Source: an uncultured Microcaldota archaeon (GTDB taxonomy: Archaea > Micrarchaeota > Micrarchaeia > Burarchaeales > Fermentimicrarchaeaceae). Taken from it: a stretch of 64,000 nucleotides of DNA. The DNA is taken from the NCBI GenBank assembly GCA_903884505.1, contig CAISET010000027.1, positions 1 to 64,000 on the forward strand. Reading direction: 5' to 3'. The notes beneath the pieces are model-generated. The model had not been told where the DNA came from. It saw only the letters and a program-made list of their open reading frames with translations, and searched no databases. The position numbers and the translations under genes are program-made. Positions 25,702 to 33,812 of this stretch are shown here, in pieces (within the stretch, counting starts at the first letter, position 1; the number at the start of each line of letters is the position of its first letter).

Positions 25702-26445
25702 ATGGATACGCTTTCGTGGATTATTCTCGCAACGCTGGTCGATGGCCTGGTGGCCCTCGTAGGCGTCTTCACGCTCGGGATGAGGAAGAAGCTTTTCGAC
25801 ATGCTCGTCTTCCTGCTCGTTGCATTCTCCGCGGGCGCTCTGCTCGGCGGCGCGTTCTTCCACCTCCTCGTCGAATCCGTGGACCAGATCGCGCTCAACG
25901 CTGCGCTGGTATACCTCATCCTTGGCTTCGCGCTCTTTTTCGTGCTCGAGAAGGTGCTTCTGTGGAGGCACTGCCACGAGGGCAAGTGCGATGTCCATCC
26001 CTTCACCTATTTGATACTGTTCGGCGACGGCGTGCACAACTTCATCGATGGCCTGGTCATAGCTGCCAGCTTCCTTGTGAGCGTGCCGTTCGGCATAGTC
26101 AGCACCATGCTAATCCTCAGCCATGAGATACCGCAGGAGCTGGGCGATTTCGGCGTTCTTGTCTACGGCGGCATAGAAAAGAGGACCGCGCTTCTCTATA
26201 ACCTTGCTGCGCAGCTCACCTGCGTGCTCGGCGGCCTTGCGGGCTACTTCGGGCTGCAGGCGGCGGGCGGTGCGATGGCGCCGCTGCTCGCGTTCGCAGC
26301 AGGGGGCTTCATCTACATCGCAGCGTCCGACCTCATCCCTGAATTGCACAAGGAGGAAGAGATGAGCAAGGCGGCAAATGCCTTTGCCGTGTTCCTTGTG
26401 GGCGTCGCCCTGATGCTCGTGATGAAATACTACATCGGCGGCTGA
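25702..26445 (+). CDS. ZIP-family metal (zinc) transporter
   Basis: The 247-residue membrane protein has about seven to eight helices and the ZIP metal-path motifs HNFIDGL in helix IV and HEIPQELGDF in helix V, plus a His/Cys-rich loop (WRHCHEGKCDVH) between helices III and IV. It probably imports zinc or another divalent metal. GGTGG precedes ATG 25702. It is divergent from the Fur-family gene with a palindrome in between, so induction on metal depletion is expected. Confidence 0.92.
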   Translation: MDTLSWIILATLVDGLVALVGVFTLGMRKKLFDMLVFLLVAFSAGALLGGAFFHLLVESVDQIALNAALVYLILGFALFFVLEKVLLWRHCHEGKCDVHPFTYLILFGDGVHNFIDGLVIAASFLVSVPFGIVSTMLILSHEIPQELGDFGVLVYGGIEKRTALLYNLAAQLTCVLGGLAGYFGLQAAGGAMAPLLAFAAGGFIYIAASDLIPELHKEEEMSKAANAFAVFLVGVALMLVMKYYIGG

Positions 26446-26516
26446 GTTACGGCGCCTGCCGAACCATCGCGCCCCGCCGAATATAGCTTTAAAACCACCC
26501 CCTCCGAATCATCATC

Positions 26517-27080
26517 ATGGACATCGCAGTCGCCATAACCGGCGCCTCTGGCACAGCTTATGGCATGCGCCTTGCCGAGGAGCTTGCGAAGGCAGGCAAC
26601 AAGCTGGAGATAGTTGTCAGCGATGGCGCGAAGAAGGTCATGGACTACGAGCTGGAGGGCGGCGCGAAAAAGGCAATCGTGCGGCTGAGGAAGTTCGGGA
26701 AGGTTTATGATGAAAACGACATGAGCGCGGACTGCGCGTCCGGCTCGAGCGCCCCGGATGCCTTCATTGTCTGCCCTTGCTCCATGAAGACGCTCTCAGA
26801 TATTGCGAACGGGTATTCGAAGAACCTTGTGAGAAGGGGCGCGGAGGTCGCGCTGAAGGAGGGGAAAAAGCTCGTATTGGTTCCACGGGAGATGCCTTTC
26901 ACCGCAATCCAGCTTGAGAACATGCTCAAGCTCGCGCGGCTCGGGGTTGTGATAATGCCGCCGCAGCCCGCTTTCTACTCGAAACCGAAGAAAATTGATG
27001 ATGCGGTTGATTTTGTCGTCGGGAAGATAATGGATGTGATTGGAGTGAAAAATTCGCTCTATGCGAGGTGGCAGGAATGA
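26517..27080 (+). CDS. ubiX: UbiX-type flavin prenyltransferase
   Basis: The 187-residue UbiX-family protein starts with the FMN-binding ITGASGTAYGMRL motif and contains CPCSMKTLSDIANGYSKNL and LVPREMPFTAIQLENML. UbiX makes prenylated FMN from FMNH2 and dimethylallyl phosphate, the cofactor of UbiD decarboxylases. Its 3' end overlaps the UbiD gene by 13 bases. A TATA element (CTTTAAAA at about 26487-26494) sits at leaderless distance from the ATG. It probably serves the UbiD-like enzyme of the mevalonate pathway here. Confidence 0.94.
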   Translation: MDIAVAITGASGTAYGMRLAEELAKAGNKLEIVVSDGAKKVMDYELEGGAKKAIVRLRKFGKVYDENDMSADCASGSSAPDAFIVCPCSMKTLSDIANGYSKNLVRRGAEVALKEGKKLVLVPREMPFTAIQLENMLKLARLGVVIMPPQPAFYSKPKKIDDAVDFVVGKIMDVIGVKNSLYARWQE

Positions 27081-28402
27081 ACTTCCGCGACTTCATCGAG
27101 AAGCTGACGATTGAGGGGCAGCTGGCGCAGGTGAGGAAGGAGGTTTCGCCGGACCTCGATGCCGCGGGGCTCATCGCGCAACTGCAGGAGAAGCCCGTCC
27201 TCTTCCACAATATCAAAGGCTCGCAGTTCCAGGTTGCAGCAGGCCTGTGTTCGAGCAGGGAGCTTGTTGCGAAGGCAGTCGGAATTCCAAAGGAAAGGCT
27301 CCTCTTCGCGCTCGCGGAGGCTGCCTCAAAGCCGAAGCCGCCGCAGATGGTTGAGCGCGCGCCGTGCCAGGAGGTCGTGGAAACCTCGGTGGATTTGGAC
27401 CGCCTTCCGATCTTCAGGCATTTCGAGAAGGACGGCGGCCCCTACATCGCGTCCGCGGTCGGGGTTCTCAAGGACCCGAAGACCGGCAGGAACATCTCGT
27501 TCCACAGGCTGATGAAGATTGGGAAGAATCGCTTCGCGGTCCGGCTTGTCGAGGGAAGGCAGACGCACACCACCTACCAGAAGTTCCTGAAGGAAGGGAG
27601 GGAGATGCCCATCGCATTCTGCATAGGCAATTCCACGGCCCTCATGCTTGGAGGCGCCATCTCGCCCTCCCCGGGGATTGATGAGCTCGGGATTGCGAAC
27701 GCGCTCGGCGAAACAAGGCTTGTGAAATGCAGGACTATTGATTTGGAGGTTCCTGCGGACAGCGAGTTCGTGCTTGAGGGCAGGCTGCTCACGGAGCAGG
27801 TGAAAGAGGGGCCCTTCGTGGATTTGACCGAAACCATGGATATCGTGCGGCAGCAGCCCGTTTTCGAGGTGGACTGCATAACGCACAGGCGCGAAGCGAT
27901 ATTCCAGGCGCTCCTTCCCGGAGGGCTGGAGCACAAGCTTCTGATGGGAATGCCGCGCGAGCCGACAATCTACAACGAGGTGAGCAAGGCCTGCGAATGC
28001 AAGAATGTCGTCCTGACGCCCGGCGGCTGCTCATGGCTGCACGCAGTTGTCCAGATAAGGAAGAAGAGCGAAGCCGATGGGAAGAAGGCGATTGATGCGG
28101 CGTTCAAAGGCCATTCGTCCCTAAAGCACTGTGTGATTGTTGATGATGACATAGACCCGACCGACCCTGCGCAGGTCGAGTGGGCGATTGCCACGAGATT
28201 CAGGGCCGACAAGAGGCTTTACATCAGGGAGAACCAGCCATCCTCATCCCTGGACCCCATGGCTGACAAGCCGCCGGGGGAAAAAGCAACCTGCGCAAAG
28301 ATGGGCCTTGATGCCACGATTCCGCTGGGCGACAAGGAGAGGCCGAGGCAGAAGTTCGTGAAGACGGGATTCAAGCCCATGCGCTTGGGGGAATATGTAT
28401 GA
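27068..28402 (+). CDS. UbiD-family anhydromevalonate-phosphate decarboxylase
   Basis: The 444-residue UbiD-fold decarboxylase has an N-terminal MNFRDFIEKLTIEGQLAQV, the mid-domain HRLMKIGKNRFAVRLVEGR and a C-terminal region with DDDIDPTDPAQVEWA and the prFMN/metal ligands usual in UbiD. Because phosphomevalonate dehydratase subunits and isopentenyl phosphate kinase are encoded in the same operon, the substrate is most likely trans-anhydromevalonate 5-phosphate, giving isopentenyl phosphate as established for Aeropyrum pernix. That assignment is contextual; aromatic-acid decarboxylation is the alternative. Confidence 0.88.
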   Translation: MAGMNFRDFIEKLTIEGQLAQVRKEVSPDLDAAGLIAQLQEKPVLFHNIKGSQFQVAAGLCSSRELVAKAVGIPKERLLFALAEAASKPKPPQMVERAPCQEVVETSVDLDRLPIFRHFEKDGGPYIASAVGVLKDPKTGRNISFHRLMKIGKNRFAVRLVEGRQTHTTYQKFLKEGREMPIAFCIGNSTALMLGGAISPSPGIDELGIANALGETRLVKCRTIDLEVPADSEFVLEGRLLTEQVKEGPFVDLTETMDIVRQQPVFEVDCITHRREAIFQALLPGGLEHKLLMGMPREPTIYNEVSKACECKNVVLTPGGCSWLHAVVQIRKKSEADGKKAIDAAFKGHSSLKHCVIVDDDIDPTDPAQVEWAIATRFRADKRLYIRENQPSSSLDPMADKPPGEKATCAKMGLDATIPLGDKERPRQKFVKTGFKPMRLGEYV

Positions 28403-28770
28403 GCTGCGAGGATTCCCGCTGCAACTGCCTTTCATTCGGGAAAGGGAAGTTCGAAATCTCTGCATGCATAGACTCGCTGGGCAGCGACATAATCATCCTG
28501 ATTGGCGGGGGGCAGAAGCCGCACGCCGGATGCGTGGTCATCTGCGAGCCGGACAAGGCGAGCGGCGAAGTGACGACTTCGGTGCACACCTTCGCGACGC
28601 ACCGCGAGGAGCAGGTCGCGCGGCCCATCGCCGAGGAAGTTTGCAGGAGGACCGGCTCGAAAGTCGTCTGCGTCTGCGGAATCCATGTCGAGAAGGCGAG
28701 CAAGAAAGATATAGAATTGCTTGTGAGAAATACGCACGAGCTCGGAAGGATGATACTGAAATGCTTCTGA
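28399..28770 (+). CDS. LpdD-like prenylated-flavin chaperone
   Basis: The 123-residue protein resembles the small D subunit that accompanies some UbiD decarboxylases (LpdD). It shows IILIGGGQKPHAGCVVI, HTFATHREEQVARPIAEEV and VVCVCGIHVEKASKKDIELL. LpdD-type proteins are thought to help handle or load prenylated FMN. Four-base overlap with the UbiD gene upstream and ten-base overlap with the dehydratase gene downstream support a role in maturing the UbiD enzyme. The N-terminus has three clustered Cys (SCEDSRCNCL). Confidence 0.75.
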   Translation: MSCEDSRCNCLSFGKGKFEISACIDSLGSDIIILIGGGQKPHAGCVVICEPDKASGEVTTSVHTFATHREEQVARPIAEEVCRRTGSKVVCVCGIHVEKASKKDIELLVRNTHELGRMILKCF

Positions 28771-29933
28771 CGAAGGATGAGGGGAAGATACTGGATGGTG
28801 AGCTGGGAGAAGGGAAACAAAAGGCCATGCAGATACTCAAGACCATAGGCGAAATCTACGATGCGGACAGGCTCATCCCAGTCACATCTGCGCAGGTCGC
28901 GGGGGTTAGCTACAAGACCATAGGCGATGCAGGCCTTGAATTTTTGGAGGACTTCGCAGCCAAGGGCGCACGGGCGAGCATTCCCGCATTCCTGAACCCC
29001 GCTGGCATGGACCTCAAGAACTGGGAGGAGATGGGGATCCCCAGGAAGTTCGCGGAGATGCAGCTTAAGGTGATGAAGGCTTACGCTTCAATGGGAATCT
29101 CCGCGACCTGCACCTGCACGCCCTACCTCATCGGGATAAGGCCGAAGCGCGGGGAGCATATTGCCTGGAGCGAATCGTCAGCAATCTCGTTCGCAAACTC
29201 GATGCTCGGCGCGCGGACCAACAGGGAGAGCGCGGTGACGGCACTTGCCTCGGCAGTAATAGGCAAGACGCCCAATTTCGGGCTGCACCTGAACAACAAC
29301 CGCGTCGCAAGCGTCGTATTCGAAATAAAGGCGGGCATGAGCAAGCTCACCGATTTCGGCGCGCTCGGGATTTTCGCGGGAAGGCTGGCGAAGGAGAGGA
29401 TTCCTGCGTTTGAAGGCATGAACAGGTCATTCGCAAACGAGGACAGGATGAAGTCGCTCGGCGCGGCAATGGCTGCCTCCGGCTCCGTTGCCCTTTACTA
29501 TGCGAAAGGCATAACCCCGGAATGGGTGGTCCCTGCAGGCATTGAGAGGGTGCCGATTGAGCAGAAGCAGCTCGATGAGATGAAGGCGAAAATGCAGAGC
29601 GCGGACTCGGTCGATTTGGTCACGATAGGCTGCCCGCACTGCTCGCTGCAGGAGATTAAGGAAATCGCCTGGCGCCTCAAAGGGAAGAAGCTGAAGATGA
29701 AGCTCTGGGTCTGCACCTCGGGCAAGGTGAAGGAGCAGGCGGACAAGGAGGGCTACTCGGCGGCAATACGCGAGGCGGGCGGGCTTGTCGTCGCCGATAC
29801 CTGCATGGTGGTTGCGCCCATCGAGCAGATGGGATTCAAATCAACGGGCGCGAACTCCGGGAAGGCTGCAATCTACCTCCAGAGCCTCTGCAGGCAGAAG
29901 GTTTCGTTCAAGGATGTCGAGGAGTTGCTATGA
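28761..29933 (+). CDS. phosphomevalonate dehydratase large subunit (aconitase X)
   Basis: The 390-residue aconitase-X catalytic subunit begins MLLTKDEGKILDGELGEG. Fe-S cluster cysteines are visible in SATCTCTPYLIG, TIGCPHCS and VVADTCMVV. The partner swivel subunit follows with four-base overlap. In archaea this pair dehydrates mevalonate 5-phosphate to trans-anhydromevalonate 5-phosphate. ATG 28761 is chosen because conserved sequence begins there; the open frame upstream lies inside the LpdD-like gene. An oxygen-sensitive [4Fe-4S] cluster is expected from the family. Confidence 0.92.
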   Translation: MLLTKDEGKILDGELGEGKQKAMQILKTIGEIYDADRLIPVTSAQVAGVSYKTIGDAGLEFLEDFAAKGARASIPAFLNPAGMDLKNWEEMGIPRKFAEMQLKVMKAYASMGISATCTCTPYLIGIRPKRGEHIAWSESSAISFANSMLGARTNRESAVTALASAVIGKTPNFGLHLNNNRVASVVFEIKAGMSKLTDFGALGIFAGRLAKERIPAFEGMNRSFANEDRMKSLGAAMAASGSVALYYAKGITPEWVVPAGIERVPIEQKQLDEMKAKMQSADSVDLVTIGCPHCSLQEIKEIAWRLKGKKLKMKLWVCTSGKVKEQADKEGYSAAIREAGGLVVADTCMVVAPIEQMGFKSTGANSGKAAIYLQSLCRQKVSFKDVEELL

Positions 29934-30328
29934 AAGTCGTTGGCCGGATAATCTCGAAGGGCATTGCAGAAGGCGAGGTGCTAATGAGCAAAGAGCCCAT
30001 CTCGTTCCTCGGCGGAGTCGATGCGAAGACGGGGATAGTGGTCGAGAAGGGCCACCCGCTTGAGGACAAGAGCATAGCCGGCAAGGTCCTCGTTTTCCCG
30101 CGGGGGAAGGGCTCGACAGTGGGGAGCTATGTGCTTTATCAGTTGAAGAAAAATGGGAAGGCGCCTGCTGCCATAATCTGCACCTCGGCAGAAATAATCG
30201 TTGCCGCGGGCGCAATCATCGCAGAAATCCCGATGCTGGACAGGATTGAGGGTGACATTAACGCACTCTTCAAGAGCGGCCAGAGGGCATTCGTGAACGC
30301 GGATAAGGGGTATGTGGAGGTGTTCTGA
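29930..30328 (+). CDS. phosphomevalonate dehydratase small subunit (swivel)
   Basis: The 132-residue aconitase swivel-domain protein (DUF126 type) has GVDAKTGIVVEKGHPLEDK and FPRGKGSTVGSYVLYQL, with the conserved serine of the swivel loop. It completes the active site of the large subunit encoded immediately upstream (four-base overlap). The stop overlaps the next start by one base, so dehydratase, flavin reductase and kinase are translationally linked. Confidence 0.93.
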   Translation: MKVVGRIISKGIAEGEVLMSKEPISFLGGVDAKTGIVVEKGHPLEDKSIAGKVLVFPRGKGSTVGSYVLYQLKKNGKAPAAIICTSAEIIVAAGAIIAEIPMLDRIEGDINALFKSGQRAFVNADKGYVEVF

Positions 30329-30870
30329 TGAAGGTCATTGCTGTCTGTGGAAGCGCGAGGAAAAATGGGAACACGGAAGCTTTGCTTGGGGCGGCGCTTG
30401 ATGGCGCGAGGAAAGCAGGCGCCAAGACGGAGCTCATCACGCTGTGCGACAAGAGCATAAAGATGTGCGACGGCTGCTGCTATTGCGACACTGCGAAGAA
30501 ATGCCACATCAAGGATGACATGGCGAAGGTCTTCGCAAAGCTTCTTTCCACAGATGCGATCATCTTCGGAACCCCGTGCTACTGGGACAACATGAGCGGG
30601 CTCCTGAAAAACTTCTTCGACCGGATGAACGCTTTTTGCATCGACAGGCCGCTCAATGGGAAGAAAGCCGGGATAGTAGCGGTTAGCGGGGGAGGGAAGG
30701 AGCATGCCGATCACGCGATTGGCGCGGTAAGGCGCTTCACCGAGGCGCAGAAGATGCATTTCGCGGCATCGATGGGCGCAAAGGCCTACAAGCCGGGCGA
30801 GATTAAAAACGATGCGAAGAAGATGGCTGATGCGCGCGCCCTTGGCGAAGCTGTTGCGAGGATGAGATGA
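30328..30870 (+). CDS. NADPH-dependent FMN reductase-like flavoprotein
   Basis: The 180-residue flavodoxin-fold protein has the FMN phosphate loop CGSARKNGNTEALL near the N-terminus, a CDGCCYCDTAKKCHIKDDM cysteine cluster as in iron-sulfur flavoproteins, and FGTPCYWDNMSGLLKNFFDR. It probably reduces FMN or transfers electrons. Embedded in the pathway operon, it could supply FMNH2 for UbiX or electrons to keep the dehydratase cluster intact; that is inference from position and overlap with both neighbours. Confidence 0.85.
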   Translation: MKVIAVCGSARKNGNTEALLGAALDGARKAGAKTELITLCDKSIKMCDGCCYCDTAKKCHIKDDMAKVFAKLLSTDAIIFGTPCYWDNMSGLLKNFFDRMNAFCIDRPLNGKKAGIVAVSGGGKEHADHAIGAVRRFTEAQKMHFAASMGAKAYKPGEIKNDAKKMADARALGEAVARMR

Positions 30871-31664
30871 TGCCCTCACCAGTTTTGCTGAAGCTTGGCG
30901 GAAGCCTGATTACGGATAAGGGAAAGGCCGAGACGCCGAACCATGCCGCAATCTCACGGCTTGTTAAGGAGATTCACGAGGCGAGGAATGCCGACGGCTT
31001 CATGCTCATTGTGGGCCATGGCGGAGGCTCGTTCCCGCACCAGGCCGCGCACAAGTACCAGACGCAGAAAGGAATTGCAGGCAAGGAGAGCTATAAGGGA
31101 ATCGCGCTCGTGCAGGACGCAGCCGCGCGGCTGAACCGCCTGGTTGTGAAGGCGCTGCTCGATGCGGGCGAGAACGCCATCTCAATACAGCCGTCCGCGT
31201 GCATGGTGACCGAGGGCGGCCTAATTACGGGAGGCTACCTCAAGCCAATAGAGCGGGCGCTTGATTTCGACATGGTGCCCGTCCCTTACGGTGACGTCGC
31301 ATTCGATTTGAAGCAGGGCTGCAGCATAATTTCCACTGAGAGGATACTGAGCTTCATCGCAAGGAAAGTTGGCGCGTCACGCATCGTAATCGCGGCAAAC
31401 GAGGAGGGCGTTTGGGAGGATTTTCCGCAGAGGGAGAAGCTTATTCCTGAGATAAATCCGCGGAACTTCCTTCTGATGAAGAGGCACTTGCAGGGCTCTT
31501 CCTCAGTTGATGTGACCGGCGGCATGCTCCACAAGGTGGAGAGGATGCTCGATTTGGCGAACCAGACCGGCGCCGAAGTAGTGATAATCAACGGCAGCGT
31601 ACCCGGAAGATTGCGGGACGCGCTGCTCGGGAAGAAAGTCCTTGGCACGACCGTGAAGTGTTGA
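30867..31664 (+). CDS. ipk: isopentenyl phosphate kinase
   Basis: The 265-residue amino-acid-kinase-fold enzyme has LLKLGGSLITDKGK at the start, the diagnostic histidine in HGGGSFPHQAAHKY, IQPSACMVTEGGLITGGY in the middle and GVWEDFP and DVTGGMLHKVERML in the nucleotide-binding half. It phosphorylates isopentenyl phosphate to IPP. It is the last gene of the dehydratase operon (four-base overlap), which gives a full route from mevalonate 5-phosphate to IPP. Confidence 0.95.
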   Translation: MMPSPVLLKLGGSLITDKGKAETPNHAAISRLVKEIHEARNADGFMLIVGHGGGSFPHQAAHKYQTQKGIAGKESYKGIALVQDAAARLNRLVVKALLDAGENAISIQPSACMVTEGGLITGGYLKPIERALDFDMVPVPYGDVAFDLKQGCSIISTERILSFIARKVGASRIVIAANEEGVWEDFPQREKLIPEINPRNFLLMKRHLQGSSSVDVTGGMLHKVERMLDLANQTGAEVVIINGSVPGRLRDALLGKKVLGTTVKC

Positions 31665-31666
31665 TT

Positions 31667-32032
31667 TTAGCCGAAGATTGCGCCCATTCCCATTTCCGCT
31701 GCGTTCTCCTCTGCCTCAATAGTTGCAATTACCTTCGCTTCCAGTCCCTTCTCAACCCTTTTCAGGCTTGCGAGCGGCGGCTGCGGCGCCTGTCCTGGCT
31801 GCGCGCCGGGCGCTGGAATCGGCTCCTTCAGCCTTGCCTCGGCCCACTTGAAGAAGTCGGCCTCACCTTTGATGCAGAGGTAGTACTTCCCCCCTTCCCC
31901 GCCGACGCCCCGCCCTTCCTTTAGCTTGTAGCCTTGGGTGGCAAAGCCCGGCTTCTGGTACGGGTCCCTCTCCAGAATCTGCTTGAGTTTCCCCTGCTCC
32001 TTCCCTTCCACTTCGTAAACTCTACTTTCCAC
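31667..32032 (-). CDS. hypothetical soluble protein (121 aa)
   Basis: The protein has no signal or membrane helix. Its N-terminal half (YEVEGKEQGKLKQILERDPY, YLCIKGEADFFKWAEARL) looks like a compact alpha/beta domain; a Pro/Ala/Gln-rich linker follows, then a charged helix ending EENAAEMGMGAIFG. I do not recognise a family. It overlaps the 3' end of the membrane-protein gene upstream on the minus strand by 11 bases, so the two form an operon facing ipk tail-to-tail. Confidence 0.6.
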   Translation of the reverse strand: MESRVYEVEGKEQGKLKQILERDPYQKPGFATQGYKLKEGRGVGGEGGKYYLCIKGEADFFKWAEARLKEPIPAPGAQPGQAPQPPLASLKRVEKGLEAKVIATIEAEENAAEMGMGAIFG

Positions 32033-32486
32033 GCTTCCTACCTCCTTTTTTCACTTCAACGGCTTCCTTCCTGCCGCCAAGAAAGTCGAAAACATACGCT
32101 ACAATTACGCCTGCCACGAGCGCGTTTATCAGGTTGGTGAAGAGCCACGTAATCACCAGCTCGGGCGAAACTGCCATTGTGAGATGCGTCATCATCAAGC
32201 CTGGCAGCGGACCGATGAACCATATAAGGGAACCATAAAGCAGGCCCTTCGCGAGCGGCGAGCCTACGAGCGGCCTGCCAACCACGGTGTATACGACCGC
32301 ATAGATGAGCCCGACCATGAGGTTCAGCAGGACTATTCCCACGAACCAGAGCATTCCCATTGGCTTCCACATGGCGGGCGAATCAAGGTAAAGGCTCGAA
32401 GTAAGGGCGCCGATGGCAATCGAAATTGCCAGCATAGCTATCCATGCCAGGATGCCTGCAGTGAAAACGGTCTTTCCGCCCATCAT
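32022..32486 (-). CDS. four-helix membrane protein of unknown function
   Basis: The 154-residue protein has four predicted transmembrane helices (starting at about residues 7, 43, 80 and 115), a conserved-looking PGLMMTHLTM segment and a basic C-terminal tail (GGRKRGK). No family is recognised with certainty. On the minus strand a TATA element (TTTTTAAATG at about 32512-32521) lies about 28 nt ahead of the ATG, implying a leaderless transcript shared with the 121-residue protein downstream. Confidence 0.65.
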   Translation of the reverse strand: MMGGKTVFTAGILAWIAMLAISIAIGALTSSLYLDSPAMWKPMGMLWFVGIVLLNLMVGLIYAVVYTVVGRPLVGSPLAKGLLYGSLIWFIGPLPGLMMTHLTMAVSPELVITWLFTNLINALVAGVIVAYVFDFLGGRKEAVEVKKGGRKRGK

Positions 32487-32558
32487 ACCACCGAAACCTA
32501 TTTCGGGCGGCGCATTTAAAAATCAAACCCTATCATATTGGACAAGAGATGGTTAGAG

Positions 32559-32852
32559 ATGGCGTATGATTCTGTGAGCGCAATAAACCTGGTCTTCGCA
32601 GCAGCTATATGCGCGATTGGCCTTGTGGATTACCTCAAGCTAAGGTCGAAGCCGGCGCTCTTCATCTCAGTGGCATTCTTCTTTTTCTGGGTAACGCACA
32701 TGATATCGTTCTTCGGGGTTACGGGCCTTGACCTGCCCGTCCTCGCGCTCAGGATTCTGGGCTACGCATCCGTGATATCCGCGCTCTTTGTAATCTGGAG
32801 CAGCGGCGGGAAGACTGCCCAGGCTGCGGAGAAGAAGGCGAAAAGGCGCTGA
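32559..32852 (+). CDS. three-helix membrane protein
   Basis: The 97-residue protein is almost entirely hydrophobic with three helices (INLVFAAAICAIGLVDYL, LFISVAFFFFWVTHMISFF, ALRILGYASVISALFVIW) and a basic tail. Similar short proteins occur in archaea without known function. The frame could start at a TTG at 32538, but ATG 32559 sits at the first hydrophobic segment and is preferred. Confidence 0.6.
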   Translation: MAYDSVSAINLVFAAAICAIGLVDYLKLRSKPALFISVAFFFFWVTHMISFFGVTGLDLPVLALRILGYASVISALFVIWSSGGKTAQAAEKKAKRR

Positions 32853-32878
32853 GCAGGCGAAGCTGCGGCGCAATGCCG

Positions 32879-33808
32879 CTAGTGCCTGAAGGCGAAAAGA
32901 AGCCCGGCTGCGCTTAAGAGCAGGATGAAACCTGTGCAGCAGCTCGATTCCACGCACTTTCCGTTCTGGCAGATTTGCGTTCCTGGGCAGTCGCTTGAAC
33001 GTGCGCATTTAGGGGAAGGTATCGGGGTGTGGGACGGCGCCGGGGTTTCGGTTGCCGTCATTTCAGGCGTTGGAGTGAACACTGGGGTTGCGGTCGGCGC
33101 AGGCGTCTCCGTGGGTGCTGGCGTGGATGTAGGTACAGGAGTTGAAACTGGGGTGGGGGTTGGCGTGGGCGGGGCTGAAAGGCACCTGCAGTCAGGTGCA
33201 GGCATCTGGTAAAGCCCTTGCGGGCACGAGTCAAAGCACACACCTTCTAAGAAGCGCGACTTCTTTTGCGCGCACCCGTCGCTGCAGTTCGCGCACGCCT
33301 GCCCTGGCCCGATGCATGCGTCATCGAGCGTGGAATAATCCGTTCTCACCTGCCCGCCGCAAGCGGAGCAGCACGACTGCAGGCATGCAGTGTAAATCGG
33401 CTCACCCGCTGAGGCCAGCGTGATGTCCGCTGTGCCAAGCACGGTCCCGTTGCGGCTCGTGACTGCAATCTGTTGCGCGTTTTCGTTGAACGGCAAGACC
33501 ACTGTGAACTCAGCCAGCTCATTCACCACAAGCCCGCCTCCGCTCGTCGAATTCGCGGGGCGGCTGATGGAAGAGAAGAGCGGGATGTTGGCAGTAGTGT
33601 TGTAAATCGCCCCGTCCGGGCCGATGATGGACACCCAGACGCTTCCGTTCGTGTCCCTGTCCGGGGCGCCCGTACCGATTACGCTTATTTCCTTCACGGT
33701 TACGTTCCCCGTGCTTGCGTTGAATTCCAGAACCGCGAAGTAGCTCTTCGCGGCCGCTATTGAGGCTAGGGCGGAAAGCAGCAGTGCAATGATGAGCAGG
33801 CGCTTCAT
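32879..33808 (-). CDS. secreted Cys-rich protein with Thr/Pro linker and C-terminal anchor
   Basis: The 309-residue protein has a signal peptide (to about residue 20, ASIAAAK), an N-terminal beta-rich domain with many N-glycosylation-type NxT/S sites, a Cys-rich segment (CLQSCCSACGG, CANCSDGCAQKK), a long Thr/Pro linker of about 60 residues, a second Cys knot (CARSSDCPGTQICQNGKC) and a terminal hydrophobic anchor followed by FRH. It is likely displayed on the cell surface. It lies four bases downstream of the M64-like protease gene, with which it probably forms an operon. Confidence 0.72.
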   Translation of the reverse strand: MKRLLIIALLLSALASIAAAKSYFAVLEFNASTGNVTVKEISVIGTGAPDRDTNGSVWVSIIGPDGAIYNTTANIPLFSSISRPANSTSGGGLVVNELAEFTVVLPFNENAQQIAVTSRNGTVLGTADITLASAGEPIYTACLQSCCSACGGQVRTDYSTLDDACIGPGQACANCSDGCAQKKSRFLEGVCFDSCPQGLYQMPAPDCRCLSAPPTPTPTPVSTPVPTSTPAPTETPAPTATPVFTPTPEMTATETPAPSHTPIPSPKCARSSDCPGTQICQNGKCVESSCCTGFILLLSAAGLLFAFRH

Positions 33809-33812
33809 CCGA

